Shown here: positions 1 to 8,178 of the stretch, in pieces
Numbering within the stretch: the stretch's first letter is position 1
How the letters are laid out: every line of letters begins with the position of its first letter
Assembly (NCBI GenBank): GCA_964344215.1
Contig: CAYFMP010000003.1
Location: forward strand, 1 to 64,000
Source: CAYFMP01 sp964344215
GTDB taxonomy: Bacteria > Pseudomonadota > Alphaproteobacteria > Rhodospirillales > Casp-alpha2
DNA: 64,000 bases
Direction: 5' to 3'
The notes under the pieces: model-generated
Told to the model about the DNA's origin: nothing
Database searches by the model: none
What the model saw: only the letters and a program-made list of their open reading frames with translations
Made by a program: the position numbers and the translations under genes

Positions 1-21
1 GCGCTCACCCGCCGTCCCTCC

Positions 22-286
22 TAGAGCGGTTCACGTCGATAGGGAATCGCCGAGACGCGCTCTCCGGTCTCCCGGCAAGGAGCGGCCCGTGCAGCGATGC
101 GGGGCCATCGGAAGCGGGCCGCGACGCCGTCCAGGGGGCCGGAGAGCGCGCCTGCGGTCGGTTTTTCGACCTTCCGGCGTCGTCGAGGAGGCTCGCCGAT
201 GCCCCACATCGCCTTCGCATCCTCTCCTCGCCGGCAGGCCGCAAAACCGATCTCAGCCGCTTCCATATCGTCGTGACCCGCTCTAA
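22..286. repeat. Palindromic intergenic element A (265 bp)
   Basis: The ends form an inverted repeat: 25 bases at 22-46 (starting TAGAGCGGTTCACG) match the reverse complement of 261-285 at 22 of 25 positions. An inner inverted repeat pairs roughly 94-113 with 195-214 (GCGATGCGGGGCCATCGG against GCGATGTGGGGCATCGG). No convincing ORF lies inside it. The right end supplies the TAG stop of the crotonase-fold gene. The ends resemble those of the second element at 3674-3814 (shared TAGAGC and a GGAA about 20 bases in), so I infer one family of non-coding, possibly mobile palindromic units. This is also all there is in the first 282 bases. Confidence 0.7.
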
Positions 287-1077
287 CGCCCCTTGAACCG
301 GGGCTTGCGCTTCTCCATGAAAGCCTTGCGGCCCTCCTGGTAATCGTCGCTGGCGAAACAGTCGTCGACCACTCTTTGGGCCAATGCCTCGTCGCGCTCG
401 TCGCCGGATTTGACGGCTTCGCCAATGACCACCTTGGCGGCCTTGACGGTCAGCGGCGCGTTGGAAGCGATGGTGGCGGCGTAATCGTCGACGTAGGCAT
501 CCAACTCCTCGGCCGACAACACGCGGTTGATGAGGCCCATCTGCAGCGCCTCCTCGGCCGAGAACTGGCGCGCCGTGAAGAAGATCTCCTTCGAGGCCGA
601 CGGCCCGACCACGTCGACCAACCGTTGCAGGCCGTCGAGCCGGTAGCCGAGGCCGAGCTTGGCGGCCGGGACGGCGAAGCGGGCGTCGTCCCGGGCCAGC
701 CGCAGATCGCAACACAGCGCGATGCCGACGCCGCCGCCGACGCAATAGCCCTCGATCTTGGCGATAGTCGGCTTCCCGACCTGGGCCAGCGCGTCGGAAG
801 ACTTCTCGACGGCGGCGTTGTAGACGGCGACGGCGTCCTCGGTCGAGCGGTTCTTCTCGAACTGCGAGATGTCGGCGCCGGCGCAGAACGCCTTGCCGCC
901 GGTGCCGCTGAGCACGATCACCCGCACCTCGTCGTCGGCGGCGAAGCCCTCGACCACCTGACCCAATCCCTGCCACATTTCGAAGGTCATGGCGTTGCGG
1001 CGCTCCGGGTTGTTGAAGACGATGCGGCCGACGCCATCGTCCTTGTCGACGATCAATTGCTCGGTGACGGCTTCCAT
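283..1077 (-). CDS. Enoyl-CoA hydratase/isomerase family (crotonase fold) protein
   Basis: The 264-residue product has the length and motifs of the crotonase superfamily: a CoA-binding stretch around FCAGADIS (residue ~66) and the oxyanion-hole region with EGYCVGGGVGIALCCDL (~110-126). The start at 1077 has a good ribosome site, AAGGAG, 7 bases upstream. The two catalytic glutamates of true enoyl-CoA hydratases seem to be absent: the usual GGGCELA reads GGGVGIA, and the usual PE before the next helix reads PAAKLGLG. It may therefore catalyse a different CoA-ester reaction. The stop codon lies in the end of palindromic element A. It diverges from the MFS/CoA-transferase pair, which suggests a CoA-linked acid catabolism locus, but the substrate is unknown. 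Confidence 0.85.
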   Translation of the reverse strand: MEAVTEQLIVDKDDGVGRIVFNNPERRNAMTFEMWQGLGQVVEGFAADDEVRVIVLSGTGGKAFCAGADISQFEKNRSTEDAVAVYNAAVEKSSDALAQVGKPTIAKIEGYCVGGGVGIALCCDLRLARDDARFAVPAAKLGLGYRLDGLQRLVDVVGPSASKEIFFTARQFSAEEALQMGLINRVLSAEELDAYVDDYAATIASNAPLTVKAAKVVIGEAVKSGDERDEALAQRVVDDCFASDDYQEGRKAFMEKRKPRFKGR

Positions 1078-1166
1078 GCGGGGTCTCCTTACGCTTTGGG
1101 TTGCGGCCAGCGGCGCGTATTTTCGCGGCTGGCGGCGGTCCGATCAACGCCAAATGCCGGGCCTGC

Positions 1167-1195
1167 TTGTCAACCCCCGCCGCCGCCGATAGGTT
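1167..1195 (+). promoter_or_regulatory. Candidate sigma-70 promoter for the MFS/CoA-transferase pair
   Basis: TTGTCA (1167-1172) and TAGGTT (1190-1195) are 17 bases apart in the divergent intergenic region. A strong GGAGG follows at 1211-1215. An imperfect inverted repeat (CCAGC/CGCG arms at 1107-1132 around TATTTT) lies just upstream and could bind a regulator. This rests only on consensus matching. Confidence 0.4.
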
Positions 1196-1284
1196 GAGTG
1201 CGGCGCTGACGGAGGACCCTTGAAATCACCATCATCGAACGACTGACGGGCATTCACTGGCGGCAGCAGGGACCGGCCTTCCTG

Positions 1285-2457
1285 ATGGGGCTGGGCCACG
1301 GCGGCACCCATTGGATCATCGGCACCGTATACGTGCTGTTGCCGTTCATCGCCAAGGATCTGGGCCTGACCTACGTCCAGGCCGGCGCCCTGATCACCGC
1401 TTTTCACTTGGCGGCTTTCGCCGCCAACTTCGGCAGCGGCGCCGTCGTCGACGTGACCGGCCGGCATGTGCTGATCCAGGCGGTGGCGCTTGTCGTCGGC
1501 GCCGCCGCGCTGCTGCTGAGCGGTTTGGCCGACGAGATCGTCTGGTTGTTCTTGGCCATCATCGTCATCGGGCTGACCAACAACCTGTGGCACCCGGCGG
1601 CCATATCGTTCCTGTCGCGGCGCTATCCCGGCAACCGCGGTTACGCGTTGTCGATCCACGCCCTCGGCGCCAGCCTCGGCGACGCCGTCGCGCCGGTAGC
1701 GGCCGGCAGCCTGCTGGTCTGGCTGTCGTGGCAGGCGGTCGCCGCCTCCAACGCCCTGCCGGTGTTCGCCATCGCGGCGCTCATCCTGTTCGTGCTTGCC
1801 GGCGCCGAGCGGCGATCGGAAGGGGAAGCGCGAAAGACGATGGGCCTCGGCGAATACATGCGCGGGCTCAAGGAGATGGTCGGCGACGGCGCCGTGCTCG
1901 GCTTATGTATCATGGCCGGGTTCCGATCCATGACCCAGCAGGGCCTGCTCGTCTTTATCCCCTTGTACCTGGCCGACGTGCTCGGGGTCAGCCCGTTCGT
2001 GCTCGGGCTCGCCGTCATGGGCATGCAGCTGGGCGGAGTCGTTGCCGGCCCCATCGCCGGCGCTTGGTCGGATCGGGTCGGCCGCCGGCCGGTTGTGCTG
2101 GCCGGACTGAGCGCGACGACGCTGGTCATCATCGCCCTCACCATCGTCCGCCAAGAAGCGGTGTTCATTGCCGCCGTCGCCGTCCTCGGCTTCGCCCTGT
2201 TCGCCGTCCGCCCGGTTGTCCATAGCTGGCTCATGGATCTGACGCCGGGAAGCCACGGCGGCAGCGCCACCAGCCTGATGTTCGCCATCCAATCGGGGAT
2301 GTCGGCGGCGATCCCGGCCTTGGGCGGACTGATCGCCGACATCTGGGGGTTGCCGGTGGTTTTCTACCTGCTGGCGGCGACCATGCTGATCGCCAACGCC
2401 ATGGTCTACATGCTTCCCAACCACGAACTGCCGGCCCGGACGGAGGCCGGACGATGA
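1285..2457 (+). CDS. Major facilitator superfamily (MFS) transporter
   Basis: The 390-residue protein has about 12 hydrophobic segments. An MFS signature occurs in the loop after TM8 (WSDRVGRRPVV, ~260-270) and a weaker one after TM2 (VVDVTGRHVL). The protein begins almost directly with TM1. The strong GGAGG at 1211-1215 is placed for a start about 20 codons upstream, and the in-frame extension to 1219 reads as plausible protein, but it has no ATG, GTG or TTG in frame, so 1285 is the first usable start seen. The stop overlaps the next start as ATGA, so it is co-translated with the CoA-transferase and may import that enzyme's acid substrate (inference). Confidence 0.85.
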   Translation: MGLGHGGTHWIIGTVYVLLPFIAKDLGLTYVQAGALITAFHLAAFAANFGSGAVVDVTGRHVLIQAVALVVGAAALLLSGLADEIVWLFLAIIVIGLTNNLWHPAAISFLSRRYPGNRGYALSIHALGASLGDAVAPVAAGSLLVWLSWQAVAASNALPVFAIAALILFVLAGAERRSEGEARKTMGLGEYMRGLKEMVGDGAVLGLCIMAGFRSMTQQGLLVFIPLYLADVLGVSPFVLGLAVMGMQLGGVVAGPIAGAWSDRVGRRPVVLAGLSATTLVIIALTIVRQEAVFIAAVAVLGFALFAVRPVVHSWLMDLTPGSHGGSATSLMFAIQSGMSAAIPALGGLIADIWGLPVVFYLLAATMLIANAMVYMLPNHELPARTEAGR

Positions 2458-3677
2458 CAAAGGACGATAATCGCGGCGGCGCCATGACCGGCGTCCGAGT
2501 GATTGACCTGAGCCGCGTCCTCGGTGGGCCGTTTTGCGGCCAGATCCTCGGCGACCACGGGGCCGACGTGATCAAGGTCGAGCCGCCGCAGGGCGACGAA
2601 ACCCGCGACTGGGGGCCACCTTTCGAGACCGGCGAGGACGGCGAGCATGTGGCCAGCTCGTATTTCCACGGGCTCAATCGCTCGAAGCGCTGCATCGCTC
2701 TCGATCTGGCGACGGAAGCCGGCCGCGACGTGCTGTTCCGACTCTTGGAGACGGCCGACGTTCTCTTGGAGAACTTCAAATCCGGGACACTGGAGAAATG
2801 GAACATCGGCTACGACGACGTCCTCAAAAAGCGGTTCCCGAGGCTGATCCATTGCCGGGTGCTCGGCTTTGGCGCCGATGGGCCTTTGGGCGGTTTTCCC
2901 GGCTACGACGCCGTCGTCCAGGTGATGACGGGCCTGAGCAGCGTCAACGGCAACGGACAGTCAGGACCGGTGCGAATGGGCGTGCCGGTGGTCGATCTGG
3001 CGACCGGCATGAACGCCGCCATCGGCATCGGCATGGCGCTCTTTGAGCGCGAACGCTCGGGCCGCGGCCAGTCGCTGGAGGTGACGCTCTACGATTCCGG
3101 TATCGCCATGCTGTTTCCCCATTCGGCAAACTGGTTGATGAGCGGTAGGCTGCCCGAGCTGACCGGCAACCAGCACCCCAACGTCGTGCCCTACGACCTG
3201 TTCGAGACCAAGACCCGCCCCATATTCGTGGCCGTCGGCAACAATGGCCAGTTCCGGCGCGCCATGAAGGTGTTGGGCAAGCCCGAACTGGCCGACGATC
3301 CGCGATTTGCCGATAACGCCGAGCGCAACGGCAACCGCGACGCCTTGACCCGTGAGTTGGCCGGACTGACATCGGCTTGGACGTGCGACGAGCTGAGCGC
3401 CCGGCTGCTCGAGGTCGGCGTTCCGGCCGGGCCCTTGAACGACGTCGGCGAGGTCCTAACCCATCCCCATACCCTGCACCGTGACATGGTCGTCGAACGC
3501 GACGGCTATCGCGGCGTCGGCGTACCGGTCAAGTTCGACCGCACGCCGGCCCGGGTCGAGCGCCGGCCGGCCGCGTTCGGGGCCGACACCGAGGAGGTAT
3601 TGGGGGAGGCCGGGTATTCGAAGGCGGAAATCGCCGACTTGCTGGCCGCCGGTACCGTGCTCGGCAAGCGGCGCTAG
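2454..3677 (+). CDS. Class III (CaiB/BaiF) acyl-CoA transferase
   Basis: The 407-residue product matches family III CoA-transferases: N-terminal GVRVIDLSRVLGGPFCGQ, DVIKVEPPQGDETR, then LDLATEAGR and LLENFKSGTLEKWN. The catalytic aspartate that forms the acyl anhydride should be Asp181 in VPVVDLATG. Family members move CoA between carboxylates; the substrate cannot be told here. The start at 2454 shares ATGA with the MFS stop; an in-frame ATG at 2484 would fit the usual N-terminus more closely. The TAG stop lies in the left end of the palindromic element at 3674. Confidence 0.88.
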   Translation: MTKDDNRGGAMTGVRVIDLSRVLGGPFCGQILGDHGADVIKVEPPQGDETRDWGPPFETGEDGEHVASSYFHGLNRSKRCIALDLATEAGRDVLFRLLETADVLLENFKSGTLEKWNIGYDDVLKKRFPRLIHCRVLGFGADGPLGGFPGYDAVVQVMTGLSSVNGNGQSGPVRMGVPVVDLATGMNAAIGIGMALFERERSGRGQSLEVTLYDSGIAMLFPHSANWLMSGRLPELTGNQHPNVVPYDLFETKTRPIFVAVGNNGQFRRAMKVLGKPELADDPRFADNAERNGNRDALTRELAGLTSAWTCDELSARLLEVGVPAGPLNDVGEVLTHPHTLHRDMVVERDGYRGVGVPVKFDRTPARVERRPAAFGADTEEVLGEAGYSKAEIADLLAAGTVLGKRR

Positions 3678-3814
3678 AGCAGATCATGTTTTGTCGGAAT
3701 CGCCCGGGCGATCCGTCAAAGCATGTGAATCTGCTCTACATCATTGAAACCGATCGGATTCACACGTTTTGTCGTCGACACCTCGTGTTTCCGACAAAAC
3801 GTGATCCGATCTAG
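3674..3814. repeat. Palindromic intergenic element B (141 bp)
   Basis: The outer arms, 3674-3699 and 3789-3814, are inverted copies agreeing at 23 of 26 positions (CTAGAGCAGATC... against CTAGATCGGATC..., both ending TTTTGTCGGAA). An inner inverted repeat pairs 3724-3736 (GTGAATCTGCTC) with 3751-3764 (GATCGGATTCAC). A further ACGTTTTGTCG copy lies at 3763-3773. It sits exactly between the convergent CoA-transferase and hydrolase genes and gives both their TAG stop codons. From memory, similar nested palindromes occur in many alphaproteobacterial genomes; no search was done. Confidence 0.8.
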
Positions 3815-4686
3815 CCTGCCAACCCCATCTGACCGGCGACGGCGGCGGCAAGGTCGCTCGTCGGGTCGGCGAAATCGGCGACGATGGTGAAGTGGTTCAT
3901 GCCGGGCCGCACCATCAGCCGGCAATCGCCGCCGCGCCGGTTCCAGGCCTCGACCAGATCGCCGGTCTGACGGCGGAACTCGTCGAGCTCGTCGCCGCCG
4001 ACGGCGGCGATCAGCGGCGCCGAGGCCGGCGGGTCGAGCAGGATGGGGCTGTTGCGGCGCGCTTCCGCCTCGCTCAATTGCAGGGTCTCCTGCACATAGC
4101 ACAGTCGCACCGGCTCCAGGTCGAAGACGCCGCTCATGGCGCAGCCGCCCTTGACGGCGTCGGCCGGCAGGCCGCAGACGGCCGGCCAGTCGGTGGCCAG
4201 CATCATCGCCGTCAGGTGGCCGCCGGCCGAATTGCCGGAAACGAACAGACGGTCGGGGTCGCCGCCCATTTCGGACACGTTGGCGTGGGCCCAGGCGACG
4301 GCCGAACGGCTCTGGCGGACGATTTCGTCGAGGCGGACGTTCGGCATCAGTTCGTAGCCGACCACGACGACGGCGGCACCGGCCTCGAGCAACGCCCGCG
4401 CGGCGAAGGTCAGGTCGTCCTTCGAACGGTTGCGCCAGAAACCGCCGTGGAAGTAGAGGTTGACCGGCCACGGACCGTCGCCGTCGGGCAGCCGGACGTC
4501 GACCTTCTGACGCGGGGTGTCGCCGTACGGTACGTCGAGGCGGTGCCGGTAGCGGGATTTCAAAGCCTCGCCGTCGCGGCGCCAGCCCTCGTAGAGTTCG
4601 ACCTGTTCGGGCACCGCCGCCCGGTTGTCGTACTGGGCGTCGAGGGCGGCCTGGTCGTAGTTCCGAAAAACGGTTTCTCCGGGCAT
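3811..4686 (-). CDS. Alpha/beta hydrolase, BD-FAE/kynurenine formamidase-like
   Basis: The 291-residue esterase-type protein has the oxyanion motif HGGFW (80-84), nucleophile Ser153 in GNSAGG, an acidic residue in GDELDEF (232-237) and His265 in MNHFTI, giving a full catalytic triad. This layout is that of the BD-FAE family, including arylformamidases that open N-formylkynurenine. It has no signal peptide, so it should be cytoplasmic. The glutathione S-transferase gene lies 12 bases upstream on the same strand, so the two probably form an operon. The actual ester or amide substrate is not determined. Confidence 0.82.
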   Translation of the reverse strand: MPGETVFRNYDQAALDAQYDNRAAVPEQVELYEGWRRDGEALKSRYRHRLDVPYGDTPRQKVDVRLPDGDGPWPVNLYFHGGFWRNRSKDDLTFAARALLEAGAAVVVVGYELMPNVRLDEIVRQSRSAVAWAHANVSEMGGDPDRLFVSGNSAGGHLTAMMLATDWPAVCGLPADAVKGGCAMSGVFDLEPVRLCYVQETLQLSEAEARRNSPILLDPPASAPLIAAVGGDELDEFRRQTGDLVEAWNRRGGDCRLMVRPGMNHFTIVADFADPTSDLAAAVAGQMGLAG

Positions 4687-4698
4687 CGTCGGCGCCGC

Positions 4699-5319
4699 TC
4701 AGGTCAGCGGCAGCATGACGTGCTGGCGAAAGGCCGGGCGCTCGGTCAGCCGTCCGTACCAGGCCTTCAGGTGGGGCAGGTCGGGGCGCTCGACATCCAT
4801 GTTGAACCAGCGATAACTGGCGCATCCGACCGGTACGTCGGCCATGCTCGGCTCGTCGCCGATGACGCAAGCCTGTTTTACCAATTGCGCATCGAGGATG
4901 GCGAACAGCCGGGCCGCGTCGTCGTTGGCCTTGGCGACCGCGGTCATGTCGCGGTCCTTGGGCGCGGTACGGATCAAGGCCCAGAAGATCACCGTCATCG
5001 GCGGATGCAGGAAGGCCAGGTACCAGTCCATCCATTGGCTCGCCAAGGCCCGTGTCTTGGTGTCGGCCGGGAACCACGGCGCCTGGCCGTAGGTTTCCGA
5101 CAGATAGCGGACGATGCTGTGCGATTCCCACAGCACGAAGTCGCCGTCTTCCAGCGTCGGCACCCGGCCGTTCGGATTCTTGGCCAGGTACTCCGGCGTG
5201 TCGTTGCCGCCGAAGGCGCCGCCGATATCGATGCGTTCGACGTCGAGGCCGAGTTCGGCCGCGCACCACATGACTTTCTGGACATTGATGGAATTGTCGC
5301 GTCCCAGCACCCTGACCAT
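4699..5319 (-). CDS. Glutathione S-transferase family protein
   Basis: This 206-residue protein starts with a thioredoxin-like domain (MVRVLGRDNSINVQKVMW; Ser10 could be the glutathione-activating residue) with the cis-Pro/Glu-Ser segment GRVPTLEDGDFVLWESHSI at about 49-67. An all-helical C-terminal domain follows. Length and order are typical of bacterial GSTs. It is first in a likely two-gene operon with the alpha/beta hydrolase. The role, such as detoxification or a GSH-dependent isomerase step, is not clear. Confidence 0.85.
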   Translation of the reverse strand: MVRVLGRDNSINVQKVMWCAAELGLDVERIDIGGAFGGNDTPEYLAKNPNGRVPTLEDGDFVLWESHSIVRYLSETYGQAPWFPADTKTRALASQWMDWYLAFLHPPMTVIFWALIRTAPKDRDMTAVAKANDDAARLFAILDAQLVKQACVIGDEPSMADVPVGCASYRWFNMDVERPDLPHLKAWYGRLTERPAFRQHVMLPLT

Positions 5320-5502
5320 GTCGTCCTCTCCAAGTAAAAGCTGTCCGTTCGGTCGGCATGATAGCCGCCCGGCGCTTGGTTTGACACGGGTTTACACGAG
5401 TTCACATGGTCGCCATGCCCGGTCTTTCGGCCCGACACATCCGATTGTTACATCCGACGCCATGAAGACGCGGAAAAAGATCGGACGCTCGGTGTCGATG
5501 AG

Positions 5503-5838
5503 TTGTTCTCGGTTTGCGCGGTCGACCTGCGGCCTGGCGGCTTCGACTTCGAGGTCGAGGCCGAATGCGAAGCCGAACAAGCCCGCTTTCGCATCCAGAA
5601 TATCGGATCGAGGGGTCCGAAACCGGGCGTTCTCGCCATTTACCGTCGATACGGCGAACACCGCATCCTCATATCGAAACGCCGGCTGCGTCTGAAACAG
5701 AGCCGGCGCACCACTTTCGACGTCAAACCGACCCCCGTTGCCAAGGAAAGCCTCGGCCTGTGGTTCGATCCCGGTTGGTTCGAGCGCCATTTCGCGTGCG
5801 ACGCGACGGTCGATTGCGCCGAGGAGTCCGGCAGGTAA
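5503..5838 (+). CDS. Hypothetical protein, TTG start
   Basis: This is an open frame of 111 codons whose third positions are strongly G/C, as in real genes of this genome, and which avoids the arginine/proline-rich look of shadow frames. The product is soluble, with FDFEVEAECEAEQARF near the start and LWFDPGWFERHF near the end. I do not recognise a family. The frame stays open upstream beyond 5404 with no ATG or GTG, so the TTG at 5503 is tentative and a longer form is possible. It diverges from the GST gene and converges on the response regulator. Confidence 0.45.
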   Translation: MFSVCAVDLRPGGFDFEVEAECEAEQARFRIQNIGSRGPKPGVLAIYRRYGEHRILISKRRLRLKQSRRTTFDVKPTPVAKESLGLWFDPGWFERHFACDATVDCAEESGR

Positions 5839-5950
5839 GGAAATTTCCGGTTGGTTCCGTACGCTTCGGTATCAGAAGTCCCGATTCGCACCCCACCCGG
5901 GGGGCTCGATCGATTGCGCTCAAACCCTCCTTTTTCGAAGACGGGCGGGG

Positions 5951-6670
5951 TCAACCCTGGTCGAGTTCGGCGCTGAACTTGTAGCCGCAGCCGAGTACGG
6001 TGGTGATGATCTTGGGCTTCTTCGGCTCGGCTTCGATCTTCTTGCGGATGCGGCTGATGAGGACGTCGATCAGCCGGTCGGTCGGCGCGTCGGCGTCCTG
6101 GCTGACGGCGTCGAGCAGTTGGGCGCGGCTCAGCACCCGGCCCGGCGACTTGACCAGAGCGGCCAACAGGTTGAATTCGGCACGCGTGAACGAGACGGTA
6201 TCCTTGTCCGGTCCGGTTACGCTATGGCCGCCCAAATCCATACACCATCCTTCGAAATGGAAGACTTCGCCTCTGCCTTCGGCGGCGCCCGACGAATCGC
6301 CGACGGCGCGGCCGAGCACGTTGCGAACCCGCAATATGAGCTCCTCCGGGTCGAACGGCTTGGTCAGATAATCGTCGGCGCCGACTTCCAGGGCGATCAG
6401 CCGGTCGCTCTGTTCCTTGCGCGCGGTGACAACGATGATCGGCAGATTGGACCGGGCCCGGACTTGGCGGGCCAGCGTCAGACCGTCTTCGTCGGGCAGG
6501 CCCAGGTCGAGGAGAACGAGATCGATCTTCTCGCTGTCGATGCAGGCCAGCATTTCTTTGCCGGTCGCCGCCAGGCTGATGGCGAAACCTTCTCGGCGCA
6601 TGTAGGCGGCCAGGAGTCCCTGGACCATTTCGTCGTCCTCGACGATCAGCAGCCGCTGTTTCACAGACAT
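5951..6670 (-). CDS. OmpR/PhoB-family response regulator
   Basis: The 239-residue protein has an N-terminal receiver domain with acidic pocket Glu11/Asp12/Asp13, phospho-acceptor Asp55 (LLDLGLPDEDG), Thr82 and Lys104 (TKPFD). The C-terminal winged helix ends ITTVLGCGYKF. It most resembles TorR/OmpR-type regulators. No histidine kinase gene is nearby, so it is an orphan here. The upstream region to the TolC gene contains a perfect 7-bp hairpin (6690-6708, ACCCGCC/GGCGGGT) in its 5' leader. The TolC-family gene lies on the same strand 158 bases upstream and could be a target or operon partner. Confidence 0.92.
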   Translation of the reverse strand: MSVKQRLLIVEDDEMVQGLLAAYMRREGFAISLAATGKEMLACIDSEKIDLVLLDLGLPDEDGLTLARQVRARSNLPIIVVTARKEQSDRLIALEVGADDYLTKPFDPEELILRVRNVLGRAVGDSSGAAEGRGEVFHFEGWCMDLGGHSVTGPDKDTVSFTRAEFNLLAALVKSPGRVLSRAQLLDAVSQDADAPTDRLIDVLISRIRKKIEAEPKKPKIITTVLGCGYKFSAELDQG

Positions 6671-6828
6671 TCAACCTTCTCGATGCCGTACCCGCCAGCT
6701 TGGCGGGTGGTCTCCAGGGTTTCCGCCGACGCCTGTTTACACCTCTTCATATGGTGCTATGCGGCGGTCTGACAAGCGAAGAATGATTTCGGCCGATCGC
6801 CGGTCGACGGGGAGCCCGGCCAATCGGC

Positions 6829-8178
6829 TCAGTAAATCGAACCGATGCCCAGGTTGACGGGATTGAGGCGGCCCATGGCGAGCAGCAATTGATAGACGGC
6901 GACCCGCTCGTCGTAGGAAGCGGACGTGAAGTTGATCTGCGAGTTGTTGACCTCGTTTTCGGCGTCGAGCACGTTGATCACCGTTTCCTTGCCGGCTTCG
7001 CGGAGTTTCTTTCGCGATTCGAACACTTCGGAGGCGATGTTGACGGCGTTCTCCAGAAGCTCCAGCCGGTCCCTGGCGGTCAACAGGGCCTGCCACGTCA
7101 GCTTCGTCTGTTGCACCACCTGACGGGCCGTGAAGGTGTGGCTGTCCTGGCTGGCCTGGTAGTCGTAGAGCGCCTGCGACAGCGAATCCCGGGTCGACAG
7201 ACCGGTGAACAGGTTCCAACTGGCGCGCAGGAACATGGAGTAGTCGCGCCGCACCCCGATCACCGTATTGGCGTGTTTTTCGAAATTGAACTGCCCCTCC
7301 AGGTCGACGGTCGGAAACAGCTCCGAGCGGATTGAGCGTTGGCGCTCGCGGACCACCTCGATGTTGGTGGTGGCAGTGTTGACGGCCGGGTTCTCGACGA
7401 CGGCGATCTCGACGGCGCGCTCCAGCGAGCTCGGCACCATCTCGACCGGCGGCACCGGGTCCATCATCGCCTCCAGGTCCGGCAGGTGATTGAAGACCTG
7501 CGTATAGCGGCTCATGGAATCCTTCAGCGCACCCTCTAGGGCGACCCGGCGTTCCTTGGCGATCTGCAGGCGCGATTTCGCCTGCAAGACATCGACGGCG
7601 ACGCCGGAACCACGCTGAACGCGTTCGTCCTCCAGGTTCAACTGGCGCTGGATGGTGATTTCGGTTTCGCGCGACAGGTCGACCAGGCGCTTCTGTTTCA
7701 AGACGTCGATGTAGGTGGCGATGCCTTCGAACGTCGTGTTCTGGCGGGTCCCCTCCAGCGTAATCGCTGCCAGCTCCTTATTGAGGCGCGCGGTGCGCAT
7801 GTTCGATGTGCTGAGAAATCCGTTGAACAGATTCTGGGTAACGGTGAGATTGCCGGACTGCGGCGTCCGGCTGATCAGCTTGCCGTCGGCGGCGGCGGCA
7901 CGGACGCCGGGCGAATCGACCAACTCCTGACCGATGTCGGCTGTCGCACTGACGATCGGGAAAAACGTGGCCCGCGCCTTGCCGATTTCCTTGCGCGACG
8001 ATTCGAGCGCCTTGGCGGCAGCGTTGATATTGGGGTGGTCGAGCAGCAGCCCGGCCAGTTCCTTTTCCAAAGAGGCGGCCGCGACCGAACCCGCCGCCAC
8101 CGGCAGCAGTACCAATACAGCCGGAATGACCCGTAAAACCCTCACCCAGATTCCTCGGTTTCGGCGGTGAGCCGGCAC
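6829..8178 (-). CDS. TolC-family outer membrane efflux/secretion protein
   Basis: The 449-residue product begins with a basic n-region and a hydrophobic signal peptide (RVIPAVLVLLPVAAGSVAA, cleavage near residue 34). Two repeated coiled-coil/beta halves typical of TolC follow, with conserved LTVTQNLFNG (first half) and RASWNLFTG (second half) strands and DVLQAKSRL and NVLDAENEV helices. It would form the trimeric outer membrane channel for a type I secretion or tripartite efflux system. No inner membrane partner is encoded in this window. Confidence 0.9.
   Translation of the reverse strand: MPAHRRNRGIWVRVLRVIPAVLVLLPVAAGSVAAASLEKELAGLLLDHPNINAAAKALESSRKEIGKARATFFPIVSATADIGQELVDSPGVRAAAADGKLISRTPQSGNLTVTQNLFNGFLSTSNMRTARLNKELAAITLEGTRQNTTFEGIATYIDVLKQKRLVDLSRETEITIQRQLNLEDERVQRGSGVAVDVLQAKSRLQIAKERRVALEGALKDSMSRYTQVFNHLPDLEAMMDPVPPVEMVPSSLERAVEIAVVENPAVNTATTNIEVVRERQRSIRSELFPTVDLEGQFNFEKHANTVIGVRRDYSMFLRASWNLFTGLSTRDSLSQALYDYQASQDSHTFTARQVVQQTKLTWQALLTARDRLELLENAVNIASEVFESRKKLREAGKETVINVLDAENEVNNSQINFTSASYDERVAVYQLLLAMGRLNPVNLGIGSIY

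Noticed and set aside
1..8. Possible start of a minus-strand gene (GTG at 8, GGAGG at 17-21 on the minus strand)
   Set aside because: Fewer than three codons are in the window, so no product can be supported.
5..1153. 382-codon open frame opposite/alongside the crotonase-fold gene
   Set aside because: Arg/Gly-rich composition with no family features; it is a shifted-frame shadow of the real gene.
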